Origin: Pseudomonadota bacterium
Lineage (GTDB): Bacteria; Pseudomonadota; Gammaproteobacteria; Burkholderiales; Sulfuriferulaceae
Direction: 5' to 3'
NCBI GenBank assembly: GCA_021790625.1
Contig: JAJYGL010000283.1
Span: forward strand, 1-12,324
DNA: 12,324 nt
Of the stretch, positions 1 through 5,534 are shown in pieces. The notes below the pieces were generated by a model, which was given only the letters and a program-made list of their open reading frames with translations, was not told where the DNA came from and did no database searches. Positions within the stretch are counted from its first letter, which is position 1, and each line of letters opens with the position of its first letter. The position numbers were made by a program, and so were the translations under genes.

Positions 1-1
1 C

Positions 2-112
2 CTGGCGCTTGTGGCCGGTGCTGTGGCCAAAACCGGTCAAACAGGATGGTATTATATTGCGGGTTCATCCCTGATGCGGACAAGCAGCGCATCGGTTTTT
101 GCATCTCCATGA
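2..112 (+). CDS. C-terminal end of a host protein, possibly a membrane transporter (partial)
   Basis: An open frame enters from the left edge and runs 36 codons to a TGA at 110-112. The visible residues are small and hydrophobic (LALVAGAVAKTG, then WYYIAGSSLM) and resemble the last transmembrane helix and tail of a major-facilitator-type transporter. Too little is present to name a family. The last base of the stop codon is also the first base of the left dif half-site, so the gene ends exactly where the prophage begins. After integration, the first terminator downstream of this gene is the phage hairpin at 137-163. The frame could also be spurious, but its position against dif fits a host gene end. 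Confidence 0.4.
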   Translation: MALVAGAVAKTGQTGWYYIAGSSLMRTSSASVFASP

Positions 113-139
113 CTTCGTAAAATGTATTAATCTGACAAC
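112..139 (+). other. Left prophage junction (attL): XerC arm with degenerate XerD arm
   Basis: The sequence reads ACTTCGTAAAA (XerC arm), TGTATT (centre), AATCTGACAAC (right arm). The first 16 bases are identical to the right junction, while the right arm does not resemble a XerD site. This is what is expected when a phage attP with only one good arm recombines with chromosomal dif. The left arm would be the chromosome's and the degenerate arm the phage's. Confidence 0.85.
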
Positions 140-163
140 CGCCCAAAACAGGGCGGTTTTTTT
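137..163 (+). terminator. Rho-independent terminator just inside the left prophage end
   Basis: A perfect 8 bp stem (AACCGCCC / GGGCGGTT, loop AAAACA) runs into seven T residues at 157-163. It acts on rightward transcription. In the circular phage it lies shortly after the regulator stop codon and attP, so it is probably the regulator's own terminator. In the integrated state it instead follows the host gene ending at 112. Confidence 0.85.
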
Positions 164-214
164 ACTCTGAAAAAATCAGCTTGCAGAAAGTGACATCGAG
201 GACGATTACAGCAA

Positions 215-352
215 TCAGGATGCAAACCCAAAGCCAAGCGCACCGCCAGCATGAACCGTCAGCACAATGCGCTTGCTTTCCGTGACACTGACGGCAACCC
301 TTGAACTAGGCTTTTTTCTGGTCATACCTTCGGAACACATAATTTTTTGCAT
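215..352 (-). CDS. Possible 45-residue protein in repeat copy 1
   Basis: A leftward ATG frame of 45 codons starts inside repeat copy 1 and runs out of it to a TGA. It shares its first 37 residues, apart from three changes, with the frame in copy 2, including the core VAVSVTESKRIVLTVHAGG. It then ends differently (ALGFGFAS). No strong ribosome-binding site precedes it (GCGGG lies close to the ATG), and I recognise no family. Support comes from the duplicated copy: seven of nine base differences between the copies are third-codon-position changes in this frame. The alternative is that the region is only origin DNA and the frame is accidental. Confidence 0.3.
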   Translation of the reverse strand: MQKIMCSEGMTRKKPSSRVAVSVTESKRIVLTVHAGGALGFGFAS

Positions 353-369
353 AAACCCGCAAAAAATGG
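244..369. repeat. 126 bp direct repeat, copy 1
   Basis: It matches 521-646 at 117 of 126 positions with no gaps (offset 277). It contains an inverted repeat CCGTCAG (256-262) / CTGACGG (288-294) around a 25-base loop. Five of the nine differences cluster in ten bases (301-310). It is probably part of the phage origin region. Confidence 0.92.
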
Positions 370-503
370 AAGCGTAACCGAAACAACGATAATTTAATAA
401 CCGGATATAAAATCAAATAATCTATTTCATACGAAACCAATCGCTAATCTCACTATCAAACAGAACAGGTATTTGACCGCTTAAAACCGCAGTAAAAACA
501 TCA

Positions 504-629
504 CTATAAGATAATCCATCCGCCGGCATGAACCGTCAGCACAATACGCTTGCTTTCCGTGACACTGACGGCAACCCTCAACCGTGGCTTTTTACTGGTC
601 ATCCCTTCGGAACACATAATTTTTTGCAT
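504..629 (-). CDS. Possible 41-residue protein in repeat copy 2
   Basis: A leftward ATG frame of 41 codons, the counterpart of the frame at 215-352. It keeps the MQKIMCSEGMT start and the core VAVSVTESKRIVLTVHAGG, then ends in WIIL. Residues 12, 15 and 16 differ from copy 1 (R/S, S/R, S/L) while four other changed codons are synonymous. No transmembrane segment or known motif is evident. It overlaps the repeat hairpin, so a structural constraint on the DNA could equally explain part of the conservation. Confidence 0.28.
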   Translation of the reverse strand: MQKIMCSEGMTSKKPRLRVAVSVTESKRIVLTVHAGGWIIL

Positions 630-646
630 AAACCCGCAAAAAATGG
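521..646. repeat. 126 bp direct repeat, copy 2
   Basis: Second copy of the 244-369 repeat, with the same inverted repeat at 533-539 and 565-571, both arms unchanged. The sequences between and outside the copies are unrelated, so this looks like an old segmental duplication or a transfer from a related phage rather than a tandem slippage product. Confidence 0.92.
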
Positions 647-743
647 GCAGTAAATCAACCAAACCACAAACAAGCACAAATCAAACAAACACAATTTATA
701 TGTCAAAAACCTGGGCATCAAATAAAAATTTTTTTAAAAAAAA

Positions 744-1829
744 TCAAATATTTGAAACATTGGTCTCCCATTCAATCGAATGAACAGGAGGAGAAGAAGG
801 AGGAACAGAAACAGGAGCAGAAGAAGAAGAAGAAGGAGCAGAAGAAGAAGGAACAGAAACAGGAGGAGAAGAAGGAACGGAAGAAGAAGAAACAGAAGGA
901 ACAGGTACATCAGGATACATATAACGAATAGGATTACGAGAAGCAATCACATCATAACACTTAGAAGATGAAAGACCATCAATCCGTTGGCCAGCAGAAT
1001 CATAACAAATACAAGCATGAGATGAAGAAACACAACCGGAAATAAAACGAGGAACAGGGGCGATTTCAGGATAATCAGGCTCATGAGGAAGCAAAGATTG
1101 ATGATTCGGCGCAGAAGCCAACAAAGAGGAAGAAGCAGAAGAAGCAGAAGAAAGAGGAAGGGAAGAAGAAGCAACAGGATGAAAACCAGACTTAACCAAA
1201 GAATCAACGGAATGATGAGAAGTAGCAAAACGATAACCAAAAAAAACAATAATCAAAAAACAAATAACCAAAAAAATCAAAAGCCACTTCAATTTAGCAG
1301 GCATACGAAAAGATTTAGACTGAAGAGAAGTTATAACGTCAGTCGAGGAATAAACATCAAAAACGGCCTTATCAAGTGAAGGACGATTAAAAGTTTCTTC
1401 CTTAGAAAACTCCAAAGAATCGCGACACTCGCCACATTCATATTGTTTAAAACCAAGATTAGTTTTAGCAAGATGAAGATGCCGACCGACAAGCCGACGA
1501 ATAGCAACATCAAGTTGCAAAGGATGCTGGCAAGTCAAAATCCAGTCCTGACCAATATGGCGATGAAGCGCCAGCTGCTGGACAATAGCAGGCTGAGGTT
1601 TGCCAGCAGTACGAGACGGCCAGTAAAGGCCAGCCTCATCAATCAAATAAAGGGTACGGGGCAACTCAAGATTAGATGGCAGAGAATCAGAAAAATACTG
1701 GCCAGAACCGGAATACTCACGAACGCCGGAAATCACAACAGAACCGGGATAAAATTCATGCGCAAGCACCAAAGACAAAGCAGAAGCAGTCTTACCACAA
1801 CCAGGCATACCAGTAATCAACGTAATCAT
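744..1829 (-). CDS. zot: Zot/pI-type phage assembly ATPase
   Basis: This 361-residue protein belongs to the zonular occludens toxin (Zot)/gene I family, the inner-membrane motor that drives filamentous phage assembly and export. The cytoplasmic part has a Walker A motif GMPGCGKT at residues 7-14 and a Walker B motif LYLIDE at 60-65. A single membrane helix follows at about 182-199. The periplasmic part has four cysteines near 266-291 (GCV, CIC, KCY), as in Zot C-terminal regions. It ends in a Ser/Pro/Val-rich tail (about 308-349) encoded by a striking purine-only stretch on the other strand. It is the last gene of the phage operon and lies behind a terminator-like hairpin. No secretin gene follows, so a host secretin is the likely partner. 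The start has only a modest GGGTG upstream. Confidence 0.93.
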   Translation of the reverse strand: MITLITGMPGCGKTASALSLVLAHEFYPGSVVISGVREYSGSGQYFSDSLPSNLELPRTLYLIDEAGLYWPSRTAGKPQPAIVQQLALHRHIGQDWILTCQHPLQLDVAIRRLVGRHLHLAKTNLGFKQYECGECRDSLEFSKEETFNRPSLDKAVFDVYSSTDVITSLQSKSFRMPAKLKWLLIFLVICFLIIVFFGYRFATSHHSVDSLVKSGFHPVASSSLPLSSASSASSSLLASAPNHQSLLPHEPDYPEIAPVPRFISGCVSSSHACICYDSAGQRIDGLSSSKCYDVIASRNPIRYMYPDVPVPSVSSSSVPSSPPVSVPSSSAPSSSSSAPVSVPPSSPPVHSIEWETNVSNI

Positions 1830-1838
1830 AGAGCACCC

Positions 1839-1882
1839 AAAAAGGCAGCCGAGGCGGGAGCTAGCTCCTACGCCCCGGCTGC
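1839..1882 (-). terminator. Terminator-like hairpin in front of zot
   Basis: On the minus strand, GCAGCCG and CGGCTGC close a long stem that continues through GGCG/CGCC and the palindrome GGAGCTAGCTCC. The stem has a G-T wobble and a two-base bulge and is followed by TTTTT. It lies 9 bases from the zot start codon, so it would limit readthrough from the coat genes into zot. Confidence 0.75.
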
Positions 1883-1889
1883 TATGCCA

Positions 1890-1973
1890 TCAAAAAAATT
1901 TAAGAAAGAAATAAACCAGTACCGACTTGATAGCCAAAGCAATAAACAAAGAAAACCAATCAAGCAGCTTCAT
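1890..1973 (-). CDS. 27-residue single-span membrane peptide
   Basis: A small frame between the pVI-like gene and zot encodes MKLLDWFSLFIAL and onward to FFLKFF: 27 residues, nearly all hydrophobic, with Lys at both ends and one predicted membrane span. Its ATG overlaps the TGA of the upstream gene (ATGA), the usual sign of translational coupling. It stops before the terminator at 1839-1882, so it is the last gene of the structural transcript. Size and character resemble the small end-cap coat proteins pVII and pIX of Ff phages (about 32-33 residues), although those map elsewhere in Ff. I infer a minor virion or assembly peptide. Sequence homology is not recognisable by eye. Confidence 0.6.
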   Translation of the reverse strand: MKLLDWFSLFIALAIKSVLVYFFLKFF

Positions 1974-2356
1974 TTACCAAGAAGCCCAAACGAAGTTTCA
2001 GGAACACCAGATGCACGATTAACCGAAGCAGTAGCCCCCTTGTAAAACTGAGTTTTAATCACCAGCCGATAATAATGAAAACTCATCAAAATATTTAAGG
2101 CATGAATAACGCCGGTATATGACATACCCGTCAAAACGGCAGGATATGACGAACCAACAGAAACAAAAGCCGAAGAAATTGCCGTCTCAATGACCGTTAA
2201 AACGCCCTGAGCAAACAACAAAGCACCAAGAAACACACCAACACGCATTGCAAGAGACTGAACAATTGAAGCAACAACCAAACCGCCAGCCGTCACCCCA
2301 AGCCAACGCAAAGCGACCATCAACGGTTCAAAAATAATTGACAAAAGCAACGGCAT
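1970..2356 (-). CDS. pVI-like minor coat protein (DUF2523-type)
   Basis: A 128-residue, very hydrophobic protein with about three membrane segments (roughly residues 15-35, 38-60 and 70-95). The segment GVIHALNILMSFHYYRL matches the pattern I know from DUF2523 proteins, which sit between the pIII-type and Zot genes of many inoviruses and correspond to pVI. That protein caps the virion end with pIII and helps release the particle from the membrane. It starts 10 bases after the adhesin gene with a good ribosome-binding site (AAGGGGA). Its stop overlaps the start of the 27-residue peptide. The tail after residue 106 (KGATASVNR and onward) is polar and specific to this phage. Confidence 0.82.
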   Translation of the reverse strand: MPLLLSIIFEPLMVALRWLGVTAGGLVVASIVQSLAMRVGVFLGALLFAQGVLTVIETAISSAFVSVGSSYPAVLTGMSYTGVIHALNILMSFHYYRLVIKTQFYKGATASVNRASGVPETSFGLLGK

Positions 2357-2366
2357 GATTTTCCCC

Positions 2367-3518
2367 TTATAAATTCGTCAGAATAAAAAACCCGCCAACG
2401 TATGCAAGCCCGGTCATGAAGGGATACATCCAGTTCGTAAACTGGCACCATTGACTAAAAGGCAAAGTAGCAGACGTGTGCATGACCGTCAAAGTTTGAT
2501 CAGTAAAAGGACAACCGCCTTGCGCATCCCCCGGAATAAACGCAGTCACCGCAAAATTTTGCGGATTCACAAAAGCCACCGAGCCGTTATTACCTGTTGC
2601 CGAAATGTTAGATGAATCAAAAGTCAGAGGCGTATTGTCGAACATCGGCGGTTGACTGGATGAACCGGCACCAGCAGCCCCCCCGGATCCTGCGGTCGAG
2701 GTTTGCGAAAAAGTGTTGCCGTTTGAATCCGTATAAGTGTTCGTAGTAGAACCACCAACAACCGCCGATGACGTATCAGTCGACGAAGAACAAGAAGAAC
2801 CAGAACACGCCGTTTGTGTGGTCGAATTGGTTTTTGTACTACCGGGAGCCAAGCAACCCGTCATGTTATTAATCTGCGCAAAACCATCACCAGCAGCACA
2901 ATCAGCAGCACTGGCAGGCGGTTGACCGTTTGTACCGGGTGACGTAGAAGGAAGCAAATTACTCGGCGTCACATTGTCCGCAGTAACACCAGGCGCAGAA
3001 GAAGTCGGCGCATTAGCATAAGTGCCGCCCGAATATGTACAGTCCTGACCACCAGAAACAACCGTTGAAGCGACACAAACAACTTTTGCTTGTGAAGCAT
3101 TAACCACACAAGAAGAATTACCGTAAACCGGCAACTGAGAAGAATGCGAAGCAGGAGCAACACCGGCAGCGTAAGTTATCGTTACAGGCGAAGCAGTACC
3201 CGTCAGAGAACACGGCGGAGGACCAACAGGCGCACAAGTCGAAGAACTAGAAGAACTTAAAGTGCAATAACCAGAAGGATTAGTGCCAGCAGTAGCACCA
3301 GCCAAAACATTAGAAAGCTCAGTCTGACAAGTAGCAGATGTACCATAAGCTCCCAACTGAGTAGGAGTAGGATTAGAATTATCTGAAAACATCAAAATAT
3401 AAGTACAAGAAGCAAAAGACTCACTACTTAAAAAGAATCCAAAAAGCAAAAAAGGCAGCAACAAAATAAATGAACGGAAGCGACGATTGATACTCCGGAA
3501 ACATAATAATGACCTCAT
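2367..3518 (-). CDS. TspB/pIII-like adsorption (minor coat) protein
   Basis: A 383-residue protein taking the ATG at 3518, which sits one base after the upstream gene's stop; an upstream in-frame ATG at 3584 would overlap that gene by 65 bases. It has a Sec signal peptide (basic RSINRRFRSF, hydrophobic ILLLPFLLFGFFL, likely cleavage after SESFA). A long Ser/Thr/Gly/Asn-rich, cysteine-containing middle follows. The conserved C-terminal part has paired cysteines and PFSQWCQFTNWMYPF, and a final hydrophobic anchor. This is the layout of pIII and of the Neisseria TspB-type family, which bind the host pilus/receptor and cap the virion. Position before the pVI-like gene agrees. The low-complexity middle is probably a flexible linker between receptor-binding and anchoring parts. 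Confidence 0.82.
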   Translation of the reverse strand: MRSLLCFRSINRRFRSFILLLPFLLFGFFLSSESFASCTYILMFSDNSNPTPTQLGAYGTSATCQTELSNVLAGATAGTNPSGYCTLSSSSSSTCAPVGPPPCSLTGTASPVTITYAAGVAPASHSSQLPVYGNSSCVVNASQAKVVCVASTVVSGGQDCTYSGGTYANAPTSSAPGVTADNVTPSNLLPSTSPGTNGQPPASAADCAAGDGFAQINNMTGCLAPGSTKTNSTTQTACSGSSCSSSTDTSSAVVGGSTTNTYTDSNGNTFSQTSTAGSGGAAGAGSSSQPPMFDNTPLTFDSSNISATGNNGSVAFVNPQNFAVTAFIPGDAQGGCPFTDQTLTVMHTSATLPFSQWCQFTNWMYPFMTGLAYVGGFFILTNL

Positions 3519-3519
3519 G

Positions 3520-3726
3520 TCAAAACACCCGATAAATAAGAGAACCAAGCGCACGGAAACCCCACGCCAGCGCCCAAACGCCAAGAATTAACAGCAAAAT
3601 TCCCTGATAATCGCCAATGGTCAAAAGCGGATCAGGAGCAGCAGCCAATTGCGAACATGAAAACGAAGTACCAACAACAATTGTCGGAGTAGAACCTGAT
3701 GCGCACTGAACGATATATTGATCCAT
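3520..3726 (-). CDS. Small membrane protein, candidate minor coat protein
   Basis: A 68-residue protein starting MDQYIVQCASG. The ATG at 3726 is chosen over one 28 codons upstream because AGGGG lies just ahead of it and the longer form would run back through the coat-gene terminator. The N-terminal half is polar with two cysteines (8 and 24). The C-terminal half holds one membrane span (GILLLILGVWALAWGF) followed by basic residues, so the N-terminus is probably periplasmic. Comparable small genes lie between the coat gene and the pIII gene in Neisseria and other betaproteobacterial inoviruses. Function is unknown; a pVII/pIX-like virion component is a reasonable guess. Confidence 0.75.
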   Translation of the reverse strand: MDQYIVQCASGSTPTIVVGTSFSCSQLAAAPDPLLTIGDYQGILLLILGVWALAWGFRALGSLIYRVF

Positions 3727-3743
3727 TGTCACCCCTAAAAAAC

Positions 3744-3769
3744 AAAAAGGGACTGCACCAAGCAGCCCC
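3744..3769 (-). terminator. Terminator after the major coat gene
   Basis: On the minus strand GGGGCTGC, loop TTGGT, GCAGTCCC form an 8 bp stem with one G-T wobble, followed by TTTTT. It sits 10 bases after the coat gene stop. Ff phages have a terminator at the same place, which keeps coat mRNA far more abundant than the minor coat mRNAs downstream. Confidence 0.82.
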
Positions 3770-3779
3770 CCCGAATCGC

Positions 3780-3917
3780 TTACGCAAACGCACCGCGAAT
3801 CAATTTCCAAGTTACCAGCAAAGCCAGCACGCCCAAAAACGCAGCACCAACCACCGGAATAGCTGTCGTCAAATCAGCAAACGCAGGAGAAATTGCAGTA
3901 CCAACAGAAGCAGTCAT
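3780..3917 (-). CDS. Major coat protein (pVIII-like), leaderless
   Basis: A 45-residue protein, below the size limit of many gene finders. It starts MTASVGTAISPAFADL, has a hydrophobic span (IPVVGAAFLGVLALLV) and ends in the basic tail TWKLIRGAFA. Acidic/polar N-terminus, central helix and basic C-terminus that contacts DNA are the hallmarks of filamentous phage major coat proteins. There is no cleavable signal peptide ahead of it, as in the 44-residue Pf3 coat protein, which inserts through YidC. A strong ribosome-binding site (GAGGTG, 3922-3927) precedes the ATG and a terminator follows the stop. Both fit very high expression. Confidence 0.88.
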   Translation of the reverse strand: MTASVGTAISPAFADLTTAIPVVGAAFLGVLALLVTWKLIRGAFA

Positions 3918-3940
3918 AATTCACCTCATTAATAAAATTA

Positions 3941-3955
3941 CCGGAAACGCTCCGG
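3941..3955 (-). other. Small hairpin between replication gene and coat gene
   Basis: CCGGA and TCCGG form a 5 bp stem with loop GCGTT on the minus strand, followed by TAATTTTA. It lies between the replication gene stop and the coat ribosome-binding site. It could be a weak terminator, a processing site or a stabilising 5' structure for coat mRNA. I see no convincing promoter in this gap. Confidence 0.35.
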
Positions 3956-3983
3956 CAAACGTTCGGGAGACCCCCCCAAATCT

Positions 3984-5021
3984 TCAAGCACACCGGCGAA
4001 CGTCATCCCACGACCGCACCGGCTCAGCAATCGACATATCCCGACGAGTAAAAGGGACAATGTTTCCCTCACACAAGTCAGCATCGGTCAGGCCAGCAGC
4101 GCGCAAATAAGACAAATGCAAAAACCAAGTACTACGCGGCATTGATGACCTCGTTTGCGACATACCAACAGACTTTAACAATGCCCATGTACGATGAGCC
4201 GCCAATGCACGCCCCTTGCTCGGCGCGACCTTTTCCAATTCCTCTAAAAGTTTTCCCATATCGGCCACCTCAATTTTTCCATCGCCCCACATACGCCCAA
4301 AATAATCAGAATGTTGTTTTTGCAAATCCTCAACCGTCAAATCCCACCAAGAACCGCCCGCATCATAAAAACGCCGAAACCACCGGGAACCGAGCTTCAA
4401 TTCAAGACGACCCAAACGCGCCGCCTGTTCAAGCTGCCAGTCATCAACCATCAACTGGCGACCCTTTTTTAATAAAAATTCAAGCTGCGGCCCTTTGTGA
4501 TAAGCCTTGCCCGAACGCAAACTGGATGAATGGTTCCAGTTCACCGTATCACCCGTCTGATTCGTCGGTTTGTGCCGCCCTGATTCAGTATTCCGTAGAA
4601 CCCGCAGCCATGCCTTGACTTCACGATCAGACGCAAACAGGTAATTTTCTGTCACATCGACCCGCCGACAAGACCACTCAGACGCCGCCGGCAAAACAGC
4701 ACATAGGGTTTTTTGCGCAGCTAAAAGCAACACGCCGGCACAATGCCGAATATCCGACGAGCCAAAAACGTTTAAACCATGCTCAAGCGCAGCAGGAGAG
4801 CCGCCAATCGTTAAAAACTCGTTATCGGTATCACGACTCACCGACCAGCACAAACCGTCCGTATCAGAACGCAAACTATCCAGATCAAGCCACGGTTTTT
4901 GCCACATGACTTGACCTTGAGAATCTGAACAAAAAACCACCCCCAAAGCCGCCTTAAATCGGTCCCGAATTGACACATCGAGACGATCAAGCGGATAGCG
5001 CAAAGTGAGCCAATCGATCAT
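3984..5021 (-). CDS. Phage replication initiation protein (gene II/X family)
   Basis: A 345-residue protein beginning MIDWLTLRYPL, the typical opening of the inovirus gene II/X replication proteins. This family nicks the double-stranded phage DNA at the plus origin to start rolling-circle replication. Further family-like segments are RRVDVTENYLF (about residue 113 on) and the YHKG motif at 174-177, in the place of the YNKG-type motif. I cannot assign the catalytic tyrosine by eye. Its ATG overlaps the TGA of the small gene upstream (ATGA), so the two are translationally coupled in the early operon with the ssDNA-binding protein. Length is normal and no frame break is seen. Confidence 0.85.
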   Translation of the reverse strand: MIDWLTLRYPLDRLDVSIRDRFKAALGVVFCSDSQGQVMWQKPWLDLDSLRSDTDGLCWSVSRDTDNEFLTIGGSPAALEHGLNVFGSSDIRHCAGVLLLAAQKTLCAVLPAASEWSCRRVDVTENYLFASDREVKAWLRVLRNTESGRHKPTNQTGDTVNWNHSSSLRSGKAYHKGPQLEFLLKKGRQLMVDDWQLEQAARLGRLELKLGSRWFRRFYDAGGSWWDLTVEDLQKQHSDYFGRMWGDGKIEVADMGKLLEELEKVAPSKGRALAAHRTWALLKSVGMSQTRSSMPRSTWFLHLSYLRAAGLTDADLCEGNIVPFTRRDMSIAEPVRSWDDVRRCA

Positions 5022-5209
5022 TTAGTCCAACCCGTTAGACTAAGTACGGGTGTTACAAGGACCCGTACTTGAAAATCAGTCAGTACCAACTCAAAATCAG
5101 GAAACGGCAAGACCCGCTGACGGGCCAAAAAATCAGCCTGTTTTTTTTCAAGCACAGCACGATTGAAAATGCGCATATAGGTACGCCGTTTGCCTGGTGC
5201 GAAATACAT
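5018..5209 (-). CDS. Small unknown early phage protein
   Basis: A 63-residue frame fills the gap between the ssDNA-binding protein gene and the replication gene, starting one base after the former's stop and overlapping the latter's start by ATGA. It is basic in its first half (PGKRRTYMRIFNRAVLEKK) and hydrophobic in the second (FPDFELVLTDFQVRVLVTPV). There is no membrane span or motif I recognise. An ATG at codon 12 is an alternative start; neither has a clear ribosome-binding site, so coupling to the upstream gene is likely. Small unknown genes at this site are common in inoviruses. Confidence 0.6.
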   Translation of the reverse strand: MYFAPGKRRTYMRIFNRAVLEKKQADFLARQRVLPFPDFELVLTDFQVRVLVTPVLSLTGWTK

Positions 5210-5210
5210 A

Positions 5211-5504
5211 TCAGGCAGCCGAACGCATGGCAGACTGAACCGGAATCAAAACAACCCGGCCAATGATCAGACGTGAAAACGAATCAACATAGATGGAATT
5301 CGGCGCCAGTTGATAAAACCCGGGAGCATAAGGCTGTTGTCCATCCTCCAACGTGATTTTGACCGCCTGACGCAACAGCTCGCCAGTTCGGTCAACGACA
5401 TTAGCATAACCGGTTTGATTGCGCATCGTGAACGGTTTACCGCTTTTTTTACTAATTCCCGAAAATTCTTCCACAGCAGCAGTTTTTATCTCAATTTTGA
5501 TCAT
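5211..5504 (-). CDS. Helix-destabilising ssDNA-binding protein (gene V-like)
   Basis: A 97-residue protein with the pattern of the phage helix-destabilising protein family (Pfam Phage_DNA_bind): MIKIEIK at the start, SGKPFTMRNQTGYANV at about 22-37, the ITLEDGQQPYAPGFYQL segment in the middle and IYVDSFSRLIIGRVVLIPV at the end. Such proteins coat the single-stranded progeny genome, hold it for packaging and repress translation of the replication gene. It is the first gene of the leftward early operon and is followed at one base by the small unknown gene. The promoter with a perfect TTGACA lies just upstream at 5553-5583. Confidence 0.9.
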   Translation of the reverse strand: MIKIEIKTAAVEEFSGISKKSGKPFTMRNQTGYANVVDRTGELLRQAVKITLEDGQQPYAPGFYQLAPNSIYVDSFSRLIIGRVVLIPVQSAMRSAA

Positions 5505-5534
5505 GATTTCAGCCCCGAAAATTTAACCTATCCC

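Larger units (their letters stand above)
128..743. other. Phage intergenic region, probable replication origin and packaging region
   Basis: These 600 bases after zot hold no long gene. They contain the terminator at 137-163, two 126 bp repeats with a hairpin in each, and an AT-rich tract with T7A8 near 729-743. In filamentous phages the non-coding region downstream of gene I/IV carries the plus-strand origin, complementary-strand origin and packaging hairpin, so that role is inferred from position. I cannot recognise the nick site. Short leftward frames occur in both repeats and are described separately. Confidence 0.6.

Noticed and set aside
1..111. Possible second, tandem prophage to the left
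   Set aside because: The sequence before the left att does not match the phage right end (5900-6007), so a tandem copy is excluded, at least directly adjacent.
729..743. T7A8 tract after zot as a terminator
   Set aside because: An AT-only palindrome without GC-stem is unlikely to terminate; noted only as AT-rich sequence near the presumed origin.
550..783. 77-codon rightward frame through repeat copy 2
   Set aside because: The ATG is internal to the repeat, the related reading in copy 1 ends soon after it, and the substitution pattern favours the leftward frame.
780..971. Arginine-rich rightward frame across the purine tract
   Set aside because: It is the antisense reading of the Ser/Pro tail of Zot; composition comes wholly from the GA-rich tract and there is no ribosome-binding site.
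1443..2045. 200-codon rightward frame opposite zot and the pVI-like gene
   Set aside because: It crosses a terminator hairpin and three genes with clear family features on the other strand; its sequence has no recognisable domain.
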